Shown: positions 10,036 to 20,639 of the stretch, one piece after another | Layout: the number at the start of each line of letters is the position of its first letter | Position numbering within the stretch: the stretch's first letter is position 1 | Assembly: GCA_038373885.1 (NCBI GenBank) | Contig: JAWZYV010014413.1 | Location: forward strand, 22,190-86,189 | Direction: 5' to 3' | Source: Cheiracanthium punctorium | Lineage: Eukaryota; Arthropoda; Arachnida; Araneae; Cheiracanthiidae | DNA length: 64,000 nt | Translations under genes and position numbers: made by a program | The notes under the pieces: model-generated | What the model was told of the DNA's origin: nothing | The model's database searches: none | What the model saw: only the letters and a program-made list of their open reading frames with translations

Positions 10036-10779
10036 TTAGTTAAGAGGTGAGTTGAAAGATGTAAATACCTATTACAAAAAATAAATAGATCAAATAATAT
10101 GACAAGTATTCGTAAAATTAGATGACATATTGTGCAACTAAATGAGAAACGTTTGCAAGAGAAAACATTACTGGTCCGATGCACCAACAAATTTTGTATT
10201 CTAGCGGTCCGTTATATGTTTTAGAATCTCGGACCAGCGGACCACCGTTAATTTCGAACTCTAAATTACTATATGGATTGACTTACGCCAAGAGTAACGC
10301 CTACATAAGTAATTTTTTGGATTTGTGAAACGTTAAATAAAGCTTATGGCTTAGAAACAGCAAATGCTTATTACATTTTACTTCTCTCTCAGGCCGAATT
10401 CATGTCTTTTACAGTGCTTTAGTTTTAATTAATTTCCACATTTCCTAATAGCATACCATCCATCATAAGAAAAATCAAAACTTTCCCAATCACAAGAACG
10501 ACTATGAACAAAATCCTATAATCTTTTTTGCTCCATCGAGCATTGATAATAAATTATCCCCCAAAAATCCTAATAACATTAGAACGGTCATAAAGCTTAG
10601 ACATAGGAACCATTAAAAATGAAGAATGTATTATAATGACATATTTCGTGTAGCGGAAAGTAAATACTTTCTCTCTAAACGTTTTCATACACAAAAACTT
10701 ATTGTAGAATTTATATATCTTATAAGCTTCCAATATACTTGCTCTGTCTTTGGAGAAGTGGTGTAAGTTTGGGACAAGC
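10036..10779. other. AT-rich stretch without recognisable genes
   Basis: A short imperfect inverted repeat around 'actggtccgatg...cggaccagcggacc' (10,171-10,245) is the only structure seen. Confidence 0.35.
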
Positions 10780-10925
10780 TTTTCAGGTTTGAAAAAGAGC
10801 GGCGGTGTTGCTAAGGTTGGTCACTTTTGGCGATTTATCGAGAAGTTTGGCGCCAAAAATAAATTTCTGAAGCTGAGCCCAGCTTGGCGTTATATTCTAC
10901 ATTTAGCGTGAAATTACCAAACCCT
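10780..10925. repeat. Dispersed repeat shared with 61.55-61.98 kb
   Basis: The blocks 'gccaaaaataaatttc', 'gagcccagcttggc' and 'gtgaaattaccaaa' occur in the same order and spacing as in the two tandem units at 61,552-61,980. The family is unknown to me. Confidence 0.45.
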
Positions 10926-12126
10926 AGTATTTTATTATGGAATAATTTTCCGTTATGATTAACTAATTTGTTCACAATTTAGCTATTTGCCTCGAAGGTG
11001 ACCTGAAATATTTCGCGATGTTAAATACGACAGTCTGCGTAAGATTATGTATAAGAATATACGGAGAACTGTTTCAATGGCAACCATAATGAGAAATGAT
11101 TATTTATGCGCATGTGTTAAGTCGCCAAAAATTCACCAAATAGTGAAAAGTTGCCAAAATTATACAAGAAAAGTATAACTATAATAAACATTTTAGTGCA
11201 TTTCTTATTAAATATTGTTGAAACATTTTACTTTAAAACTTTCAAATAAAACTCTTTACATTTATTCTATACCGAACATAAACTTTTATATTATTAAACA
11301 AGTTTTTCTTTAAATCTTATACCCTAACATAAAGCCTGGAATATCTCATAAAAAGAGTTGTTTTTCATATTCTACTTTGTGATAGGAAAAATAAAACAGC
11401 AGAGGATTTTCTAAGCTTATGGATAAAACAACATCTGATAAATCGAATTTTTATTTCGAATTGTTGTTCAGAAAGTCTGGACTTCCACTTCGGAATAAAA
11501 ATTGTTTGCATGAAGAGATGAGTTAAGTAGGCTGCTTCCCTTAGCGGGACGTTCGCATCATGAAGTGTAAATCGTGTGATTATCAATTTGCCTATGAAAT
11601 TGTTTGAAACATCAAAGCGTGACTTCAATAAGACGTCAATATCATCTTACGGCAACTAGTTTTGTCACGCAAGTGATAAGCTTTTTCTTTTACTCTCGAA
11701 AATAAAATGGAGCTGAAAACAGCGAAAAATCGCTTAAAGATCAGGAAACGGATGGATTTTCAGATTTTAAAAGTAGGTTAGAACTTTTTTTTTTCTATTT
11801 ATAGCTTTTCTATTTATATCTTTTTTTTTTTTAAGATCATTATAATAATTTTCAAGCCGATTGCACCAATAGTGTGAGTTTTATTACGTTTTTAAACAAT
11901 AACTTTTTAATCCGTCTTCATTAATCACGGTAAAAGTTTTGTTTTCGAGTGGTTGAACCGGAATTGTGACAGTCACTGAATCAGTCATTCAAGGATCAGC
12001 GTAACTTTATGGCAGAATTATTTTATTTACTGCCCCATTATTTAAATATGTTTAAAAGGCGGCAGATCATTTATGTTATTACAGTTTTTAATTATCAGCC
12101 TGAAGTATTGTAGATATAGCATGAAC
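10926..12126. other. AT-rich stretch without recognisable genes
   Basis: No frame resembles a known protein. T-rich runs lie near 11,788 and 11,821. Confidence 0.4.
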
Positions 12127-12128
12127 TA

Positions 12129-13679
12129 CACTGGTGTGCAAAAATTAAGGACGAGACGGTTTTTTCAATATAACTTTGTACAAAAGCTTTCCAAATCAAC
12201 ACATTTAATACCGTAAGATCCCCAATACGTAAGGACATGAGTAATGTAAGCAACACTTACTAAAAGAGAAATCAGAGGGATAAAAAGAAGCTTTATTGAA
12301 AAAGTAGCATGGAGCGCAATGCGACTGAAGGCCGAAACATCCCTGTGATGGGTGTCCAGCAAGAAACATCCGGTCTTTAATAGGGGATATGATCTCCCCT
12401 GACTGCTAGGCAGGTTTCACAGCGTCTGCCCATGCTGAGAATGAGGGTGTCAATGAGTTGTTGAGGCATTGCTTCCCATTCGTCTTGCAGCGCCAATCAA
12501 AGCTCCGGAATCGTTACTGGTGGTAAGGTACGAGCTGCCAAGCGTCTGCCTAGAACATCCCATACATGCTCGACTGGATTGAGATCCGGAGATCGTGCCG
12601 TCCAATCCATAGGTTCAATATCCTCATTCTCTAAGAGCTGTTCGGCAGCTACTGTGCGATGACATGGTGCATTGTCGTCCATGAAAAGGAACTGCGGACC
12701 CATAGCGCCTCTAAAAAGACGCACATATGGAGGAAGAATCTCGTTACAATAACGGGTCCCGTTGACTGAACCTGCGTCGAAGATGTGAAGGTCTGTACGA
12801 CTACCAAGCATGATGCCTCCCCAAACGAGAACACCGCCACCTCCATACCTGTCCCTTTCAATGATGTTCAAGGGATGATTGCGGCTTCCCCGCTCTCTCC
12901 AGATGAGTATGCGATGAGAATCGCTACTCAGACTCAATCTGCTCTCATCTGTAAAGAGTACTCGTCCCCATTCATTGTCTCTCCAATTCCGGTGTTCCCG
13001 GCACCACAGAGAACACCTTCTCCGATGGGCAGGCGTTAGAGGTACACACCGTACAGGGCGTCGTGCAAACAGACCACCACCGTGCAGTCTTCTGGCCACG
13101 GTAAAACGCAATATCGGTCGTCCAGTCGCCTGTGTCGTGTGTCTAGCGATTTCTCCCGCTGTCTGCCGCCTGTTTCTTCTGGCCTGTAAGGCAATATACC
13201 GGTCATCTGCGGGTGTGGTTCCTCGTGGACGACCACTACTAAACCCCCGGATAGCTGTTCCTGTAGTTTGAAATTGTCTCCAAAGTCGTGAAACGATGCT
13301 GTGAGCAATTCCGAACTCTGCAGCCACACTTGTCACACTGCGGCCTTCCTCCAACTTCCCAATGATTCGACCTCGGGTAAAAGCATCCAGATGTCGTCTA
13401 ACAGATTGATTATTCGCCATTTCTCACTGAGGCAGCAACTCGGTGTGATTTTAACTGCTATACGGCGTGCAATGTCTTTGCCAGAAATACTGATCTTACA
13501 CCGACAACATGCTTTATACTACTCAGACACTCCCCCATTACGTCTACCTGCATATCTGCGCATGTGCTACCGTACATCACCTTACTTAATCTCCTGATTG
13601 GTTTTTCTGTCCGCTCTGCCTCTTCGTTCAGCTGATATGCTAATTTTTCGACTTCGTCCTTAATTTTTGCACACCAGTG
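12129..13679 (-). mobile_element. Full-length Tc1-like transposon, 1,551 bp
   Basis: Terminal inverted repeats CACTGGTGTGCAAAAATTAA (continuing GGACGA) are identical at both ends, and the element is flanked by TA at 12,127-12,128 and 13,680-13,681. This is the standard Tc1/mariner insertion signature. The only gene is a transposase on the minus strand filling most of the length. Its G+C content is visibly higher than the AT-rich surroundings, which fits a comparatively recent arrival. Confidence 0.95.
12377..13420 (-). pseudogene. Tc1-like transposase (DD34E), one premature stop
   Basis: The product would cut and paste the surrounding element at its terminal repeats. The frame starts with an ATG (MANNQSVRRHLDAF) and has paired helix-turn-helix DNA-binding segments in about residues 1-110, with a GRPRG hook between them. 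The DDE core follows: FTDESRLS gives the first Asp, FMDDNAPCH the second, and SPDLNPVEHVWD the Glu. It is open for 307 codons. The 308th is TGA (12,497-12,499) where the family normally has Arg, so a single CGA-to-TGA change in a CpG explains it. The same frame then stays open for 39 codons to TAA at 12,377-12,379, giving the usual ~347-residue length. All three catalytic residues lie upstream of the stop. Confidence 0.9.
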
Positions 13680-13681
13680 TA

Positions 13682-14924
13682 TATTCAGTTAATTATAATC
13701 AAAATTTCCGTATAAATAACATTCTGTAGCTCTAATGGGTGAGCAGATTCTCACCAACTTTAGTACATGGACTCTACAGAGAGTATACTCACGGAAGTTC
13801 TTAAAATATTTTATTTTAAAACATGTCTACTATGTGGCGCTAGGTGGAGCTCAGCTCAAAAAATAACTCAGGTTAGTTAATAAAAGTTCAAACTATTGAA
13901 TAAATGTTGGAATTGTCCGTACATTTTTAGTTAGTCATTTCCATTGAATATTTGCTGCTTTACCTGGCAAAGCATCAAATAGTGAAAATATTTAGAACTA
14001 TTTTTTTTTTTTCTAAATTCATTGATCGCATCTCATACATAGTCTACGTACCAAATTCGGTTACCAACCGTTCACCCGTTTTAACTATGGAACACTGTTT
14101 ATATGGTACGTTTAATTATAAACCCTCTGCATATCATTCTTTTACCATAAAGCTAATAAAAGAAATAATATAAAGCTTTTTAAGCATTTTCCATTCCAGC
14201 ATCAACATCCTTTCATTCTAACATCAACGAAAACAGTTTATTAAAACCAAAAACATTAAATAGAAATATATTGAAAAATACCTGATTATATATATTAGAC
14301 TTATTAACTCTTTATTTACCAAATTAAGAATTTCCAAGTTGTCAATTTGTTTTCTCTTGTTATAGTTAGGCAATGAATGATAAATACTGATTAATGTAAT
14401 AAAAATGTAAATTACGAAAAAATTAATAAGCTATACGTTCACCCATCTGAAGAAGTCAAGAATACTTTGATTGACACACTTTCGGAAAATCTAATCCTTT
14501 AATCATAAAACAGACGTCTGAAAATTCACTAATGCTCTTTTCTGGGGAGGAGGGGGCTCGACATGATTAGAAAGTGAGCGGAAAGCTGCCTATTTAAAGC
14601 AATCTACTCTAATAGAACAAGCAATCGTGATGTAAGCTGATTAAATGACGTATTTGGTAGTGATTTTTAAAAGGTTATTGATTACTAAATAATACTTTAA
14701 ATTAAAAATAGTGTCAGTAGCCTTTGTTAAACAGGAGCAGTGAAAAAATGTCTATACAGGATTGTCAATGGCAGTTTAAGGACAATCGTATGTTTCAAGC
14801 GCAATACAACGAGTATATAAATGTTTATCAGAGCTCACTCTTAATTATAAGGATGGAAATAACATTTGACCCTTTCAGAAAAGGCATAGACAACAATGAG
14901 GACACAAATTTTGTGAGAATATCG
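13682..14924. other. AT-rich stretch without recognisable genes
   Basis: Only short frames occur (73 and 90 codons) and none resembles a known family. Confidence 0.4.
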
Positions 14925-15939
14925 CAAAGTCTCGCTGATTATCACAAAATCTACTTTAGTTTCATCAGGGTTGTGAAATCAGGTTTCTGTAGCTGAAAAC
15001 AACGCGAACTATGTCCGCTAGCTAAAAGTCTACCAGTTCTGTTGCACAATGTAAATAAAAAGTCTCCCTCTAACAAAAATTAAGGTTGATTTCTGCTTTA
15101 ACCCCCCCCCCCCTCACTCTCACCAAAGTGGCGATAACTATACATATGCAGTTGCTATGACTTTTTTTTTTTATTTATGTGGCAATCGTAATTCAGATGT
15201 AAAATGGTGGTTCGGAACAACATGTGAGTACAGCATTACTTTTTTATTTATTTATTTTTGGGAGGGGGGGGATTCCAATTAATGTAGTTTTAATAATTGT
15301 CTTCAAATTCCTTTAAAAATGTGTTTATAACTAATTTGTTCACTTTCGTTTTCACCTAGTTCCTTTGGGAGCGTTGAAACCTGTGCATAACTCCCAAAGA
15401 CCCATGACTGCGAAGCAAGCGGCGATTTCATAGGTTGCTGAGAGTCTGGGGGTTAAAGTAAGAATCATCCAAAACTCACATTTATTTGTGTAAAAGGAAA
15501 ACTCCTTAATCTCTTATATGTTATGAAATTCCTCTTTCAATCTCCATTTCATTGAACATATTCCTGTATCTGGGACCGCAAGCGAGGAAATCAGCATGAT
15601 TCTTCCCTTGATCTAAGCACAGATCTAATCAGTCCATCGGGAGTACAACGCAGTATAATTCGGGTGAAAACCTTCGTGGATATCCCACTGTTTATTAGAG
15701 AAATCGCCAAGTGGCCCATTTAAATGCATCGAGACAGAACATTTCTTACGCCAGTCCTTAATCAAATACCTGATGCTTTTGCAGCATCACGTTCAATCCG
15801 GCTTCCAGAGAAAACTTTAACCTTATCCCGAGCTGAAAATTATACCGGGAGATTATGTGATATGACTGAAATCCAGAACACACGATTGGTAATGTTTTGG
15901 GAAAGGTGAAAGCGAGACTGTCTGGGGAAAGGTTGCCGT
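14925..15939 (+). repeat. ~1.1-kb tandem repeat, unit 1 (5' incomplete)
   Basis: The ordered blocks 'tgtgaaatcaggtttctgta', 'acatttcttacgccagtcct', 'caaatacctgatgcttttgc' and 'tgaaagcgagactgtctgg' recur in units 2 and 3. This unit is the most diverged and is joined directly to the hairpin apex of a MITE at its 3' end. Confidence 0.8.
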
Positions 15940-16316
15940 TGGCTGTGCCGCACAGCCAGTCTGCGTGAAAAAAGGGTCTCTAGATCTGTGGCACGCGATG
16001 AACGTTTCGATCCTCCGCCATCTTGCTGGTAGTTAAGTCGAGCGATGGCAACGTCTGCCCCTTTTTTCAGCATTGGGCAATCTATCCAGCTGTTCTCGCA
16101 TTCTTCCATTTTACAGCAGATGTCAGTGCTGTTAAAAACAATCGTGACCATTTTTTTTTACGGGAAATGACGTGCTAAAAAGTAAAGGATTCCCGTGGAG
16201 CTATGTCACCCGCAACTATTTTTATAGAAATCCAATCTATTCTTCGTGACTGGCAACAGTCAAAACGTCAGAGTTGGGTGTTCCCAGAGTGGGAACACTG
16301 CGCGTTAAAGGGTTAA
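15940..16316 (+). mobile_element. TTAA MITE family 1, 5' half missing (apex break)
   Basis: It begins at the hairpin tip (ggctgtgccgcacagccag) and continues to the normal 3' terminus GCGCGTTAAAGGGTTAA (TTAA at 16,313-16,316). The left hairpin arm is lost. Confidence 0.85.
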
Positions 16317-17427
16317 AATCAACCGGAAATTGCTTACACTACGTTTTTGTTAGTTTATTAATTCTCGAGTATTTCATCTTTCCGCAAGAACAAACTTAAG
16401 TGGATTCTATTTACTCGCTTTTATATATTTTCGAAATATTTGAAAAGGAAACAGTATAGCTAAAAAATTACATAAAGTCAGCCTTTGCCTTATTCCTCTA
16501 TATAAAAGACTCAAAGTAAATAACTTGCTAATTCTATACCCATTAAACACTCGCACAGTTATTATAACACATTCAGTATATCATATCTAGAACAGTCTTG
16601 GAATAGATAGGAATATTAGTTATTTATAGATCATTTCTTGCTGATAATCGCGAAATCAGTTTCAGCTTCATAAGGACTATGAAATCAGGTTTCTGTAGTT
16701 AAGAACTTCGTGAACAGTGTTCACTGGCTAAAAGTTTATAACTTCTGGTTTACTATTAAAAAAAAAAAAAACATTTCAATCGGCCAGGTGGCTATCATTA
16801 TCACATGATCATTACTGCATTATCGCCGATACTAGATATTTCATACGCCAGTACCAGATGATCATTATTCCTCAGTATTTGTTACAGCCTCTCTGTATCA
16901 AATACTGAGGAAACTAAAAATTTTCATTTACCTGTTTAAAAAAAAAACACTCTTTCATTTCTAATATCTGATGAAAATCCTTTTTCAATCTTCATTTCAT
17001 CGAAAAATTTCTAGATCTGGTCCTCAAGCGAGGAAAGCAACATAATTTTTCACTTGCTAGGAAACGTTTGCGGCAAAGATCTTATCAGTGCATCGAGAGC
17101 ACAACGCAATTTAATTCGGATGAGAACCTCAGCAGATATTCTGCTGTCCCTTAGACAAATCTCCAAGTGGCCCCTTTAAATTCACCGAAACAGAACATTT
17201 CTTACGCCAGTCCTTTCTCAAATACCTGATGCTTTTGCAGAATCACGTTCAATTCGGCTTCCAGAGAAAACTTTAACCTTGTCGTTCGCTGAAAATTACA
17301 CCAGGAGAGATTTGTATGATATGACTGAAATCCAGAACACACGATTGGTAATGTTCTGGGGAAGGTGAAAGCGAGACTGTCTGGTGAAAGGATATATAAT
17401 GATTAGGTTGTGAAAGCCGTACATTTA
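16317..17427 (+). repeat. ~1.1-kb tandem repeat, unit 2 (carries empty TTAA site)
   Basis: This is the complete unit of 1,111 bp, from 'tcaaccggaaattgcttac' to the same motif in unit 3. At 16,543-16,546 it contains the unoccupied target 'acccaTTAAacac', which is filled by a MITE in unit 3. Confidence 0.85.
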
Positions 17428-18957
17428 ACATCAACCGGAAATTGCTTACATTACGTTTTCGTTAGTTAATTAATTCTCGAGCACTGCATCTTTTCGCTAG
17501 AACAGACTTAACCGCTTTACTGGCTTATACGCATTTTCGAAATATTTCAAAAGGAAACAGTATACAGCTAAAATATTAGATAAAGCCATCCTTTGCCTTA
17601 TTTCTGTAAATAACAGACTCAAATAATTTGCTAAATCTATACCCATTAACCCTTTGAGGCGCAACCCTTTCCCAATGCTGAAAAAAGGGCAGCCGTTGCC
17701 ATCGCTCGACTTAACTACCAGCAAGATGGCGGACGATCGAAACGTTCATCGCGTGCCACAGATCTAGAGACCCTTTTTTGACGACAGCTGGCTTTGCTCG
17801 CGCACAGCCAGCTGCGTCAAAAAAAGGGTCTCTAGATCTGTGACACGCGATGAACGTTTCGATCGTCCGCCATCTTGCTGGTAGTTAAGTCGAGCGATGG
17901 CAACGGCTGCCCTTTTTTCAGCATTGGGCAATCTATCCAGATGTTCTCGCGTTCTTCCATTTTACGGCAGATGTCAGTGGTGTTAAAAATAATCGTGACA
18001 ATTTTTTTACGGGAAATGATGTGCTAAAAAGTAAAGGATTCTCGTGGAGCTATGTCACCCGCAACTATTTTTATAGAAATCCAATCTATTCTTCCTGACC
18101 TTCAGCAGTCAAAACGTCAACAGTTTGGTGGTCTCAGAGCGAAACCACTGCGCGTTAAAGGGTTAAACACACGCGCATTCATTGTCACACATTAAGCATA
18201 TCATAACTAGAACTGTCTTGGAATACACGGCTATAAAATCAGGTTTCTGTAGTTAGAAACTTCGTGAACAATGTTCACTGACTAGAAGTTTATAACTTCT
18301 GGTCAATAATGTAAATAACCATTTCAGTCTACCAGATGCTTATCATTATCGCATGGTCATTACTAGATTATAGCAGATACTCTATATTTCAGATACCATT
18401 ACTAGATGATCATCATTCTTCAGTATTTTGTACAGCCTGCCTGTAACAAATACTGAGGGAACTAAAAATTTACGTTTACCTTCAAAAGAAAACACTCTTT
18501 GATCTCTGAATATCTTATGAAAATTCTCCGATTAGTCTTCATTTCACCGAACACATTTCTAGATCTTGAAAACAACATAATTCTTCACTAGCTAGGAAAC
18601 GTTCGCGGCAAAGATCAAATCGGAAGCACAACGCAATATAATTCAGTTGAAAACCTCTGTGGATATCCAGCTGTCCATTTAGACAAATCTCCAAAAGGCC
18701 TCTTTAAATGCATCGAGGCAGAACATTTCTTACGCCAGTCCTTTCTCAAATACCTGATGCTTTTGCAGCATCACGTTATTCAATCCGGCTTCTGGAGAAA
18801 TCTTTTAAAGTTATCATTCGCTGAAAATTACACCAGAAGAGATTGTGCGATATGATTGAAATCCAGAACGCACGATTGCTAGTGTATTGGGGATTGGTGA
18901 AAGCGAGATAGTCTGGGGAAAGGATGTAATGATTAGGTTGTTGAAAGCCGTGCATTT
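17428..18957 (+). repeat. ~1.1-kb tandem repeat, unit 3 (MITE inserted)
   Basis: It has the same block order as unit 2. It is 1,530 bp long because a 521-bp MITE (17,646-18,166) sits at the TTAA that is empty in unit 2. Confidence 0.85.
17646..18166 (+). mobile_element. TTAA MITE family 1, full-length reference copy
   Basis: The left end is TTAACCCTTTGAGGCGCAAC and the right end GCGCGTTAAAGGGTTAA, giving short imperfect terminal repeats (CCCTTTgAgGCGCA / CCCTTTaAcGCGCA). The TTAA target and CCC ends are piggyBac-superfamily hallmarks. Just inside the left end two ~140-bp arms form a hairpin whose tip is the 'cagctggctttgctcgcgcacagccagctg' region. A ~230-bp unique segment follows. It encodes no protein and depends on a transposase not present here. 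Confidence 0.9.
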
Positions 18958-19122
18958 CAAATCAACCGGAAATTGCTTATACTAAGATTATTAATTTTCG
19001 AGCGTCGCATCTTTGCGCTAGAACAAATTTAACACATTTATTGGCTTTTATACATTTTCGAAATCTTTCGATAGGAAACTTTATAGATGAGATATCATTC
19101 TACTTATGTCCTAGAACATTAT
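18958..19122 (+). repeat. ~1.1-kb tandem repeat, unit 4 (partial)
   Basis: The unit starts as units 2 and 3 do ('tcaaccggaaattgcttat', then 'ttttcgaaat'). After about 165 bp the recognisable part is cut off by the next MITE. Confidence 0.7.
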
Positions 19123-19529
19123 TTAACTCTTTAACGCGCAGTGTTCCCGCTCTGGGAACACCAAAACTCTGACGTTTTGACTGTAGACAGTCACGAAGAA
19201 TGGATTTGATTTCTATAAAAATAGTTGCGGGTGACATAGCTCCACGAGAATCTTTTACTTTTTAGCACGTCATTTCTAGTAAAAAAATGGTCACTATTAT
19301 TTTTAACAGCACTGACATCTGCTGAAAAATGGAAGAATGCGAGAAGAGCTGGATAGATTGCCCGATGCTGAAAAAAAGTGCAGCCAGCTGTCGTCAAAAA
19401 AGGGTCTCTAGATCTGTGACACGCGATGAACGTTTCGAACGTCCGCCATCTTGCTGGTAGTTAAGTCGAGCGATGGCAGCGGCTGCCCTTTTTTCAGCAT
19501 TGGGAAAGGGTTGCGCCTCAAAGGGTTAA
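19123..19529 (-). mobile_element. TTAA MITE family 1, internal deletion
   Basis: Both TTAA ends are present (19,123-19,126 and 19,526-19,529), with the 3' unique region on the left. One hairpin arm is mostly missing: 'ctgaaaaaaagtgcagccagctgtcgtc' jumps straight into the apex. Confidence 0.85.
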
Positions 19530-20193
19530 TCACAGCATACTGTTCCGATTGTTACCGAATGATTATTGTGAATTTTGAATAGTTGAATATTTTAATCTTC
19601 CTCTTTTACTTTTTTAAAAAATAAAATGTAGTTTTCACTATAATGAAAGTGTCACATTTAATTTTCTCATAAAAATACTATAGCTTAGAGAATTTAAAAA
19701 CGCATATTCGTATTCAAGTATGAGTTAAAATGCACAAAGAATAAGCTGATGAGCCCTTAAAACCTAATCAGTAATAGTTTTTTTTTTATTTGTTAGCCTG
19801 TGTAAAAGAGCTATAAATGAAAAATACACATTTTTTTCAACACATTCATTTTTTTCATAAGAAAAGAGTTCTTAACAAAAACTCCACTTTCATTTATTAT
19901 TATTTTTCTTCTTACAATAAACACGTACTTAAACAATGACTATCGTCCATACACTATGATGTATTGAAATTATTCTGTACTCTTTGTATGAGAACTATCT
20001 ATGTTTTCCCAATATTATCTCATTGACATCGATTCTAGGTATGTCTGCAAATTTCCACGTTAGTCATACGTTAAGAAGTGGTGGAAAGTCAAATTGAAAG
20101 ATCTTATTAAATACACGGGCAAAGCTAACTAAAGCGTATCAATACTTGTATTTTAGTCCAGTTCAAGTTTACATGAATTCGTTTAGTACAATG
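19530..20193. other. AT-rich stretch without recognisable features
   Basis: I see no repeat or coding resemblance. Confidence 0.4.
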
Positions 20194-20639
20194 TACAGGG
20201 TGATTTTAATTAAAGTTCTACTTTCAAAATTCTATAAAAAAGAACATCTGATTATAATGACTTATAATTTGAACAGAATATACTTGAAGAACAAGGAAAC
20301 GATATGGTATAAGAAAAAAGTTCCAAAGTGCATAACGGAATGGTATTGGGGCTACAAGTACATTTTAAATCGAAATACAACGTCTTTGCCATATGCTGCA
20401 CATAAAACCAACTGTATTTTCAATGTGCATGACTTTTATGCTTTTTTGACGGGGAAAAATAACTCCTAAGCCATTCAACATTTGTGTCACTGTTAGATGA
20501 AAGCCCATCCACCGCGACAAGGTCATACCACATTGGATAAAAAGAAAGTTTTTAGTTGTCCTTCGTCCAAAATCCGCATAAAAAGCTCATGGTGATTGAG
20601 ATTTTAATTGTTCTTGGGCCAAAATCCGCATAAAAAGCA

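Noticed and set aside
15840..16151. 103-codon minus frame over MITE DNA, and similar frames at 4.6, 17.6, 19.2, 21.3, 26.9, 30.2 and 40.2 kb
   Set aside because: Similar peptides recur because the MITE recurs; except for the mariner pieces at 21 kb they match no protein family.
20146..20469. 107-codon plus-strand frame
   Set aside because: It lies across the 3' end and TIR of the degraded mariner element and shows no family resemblance.
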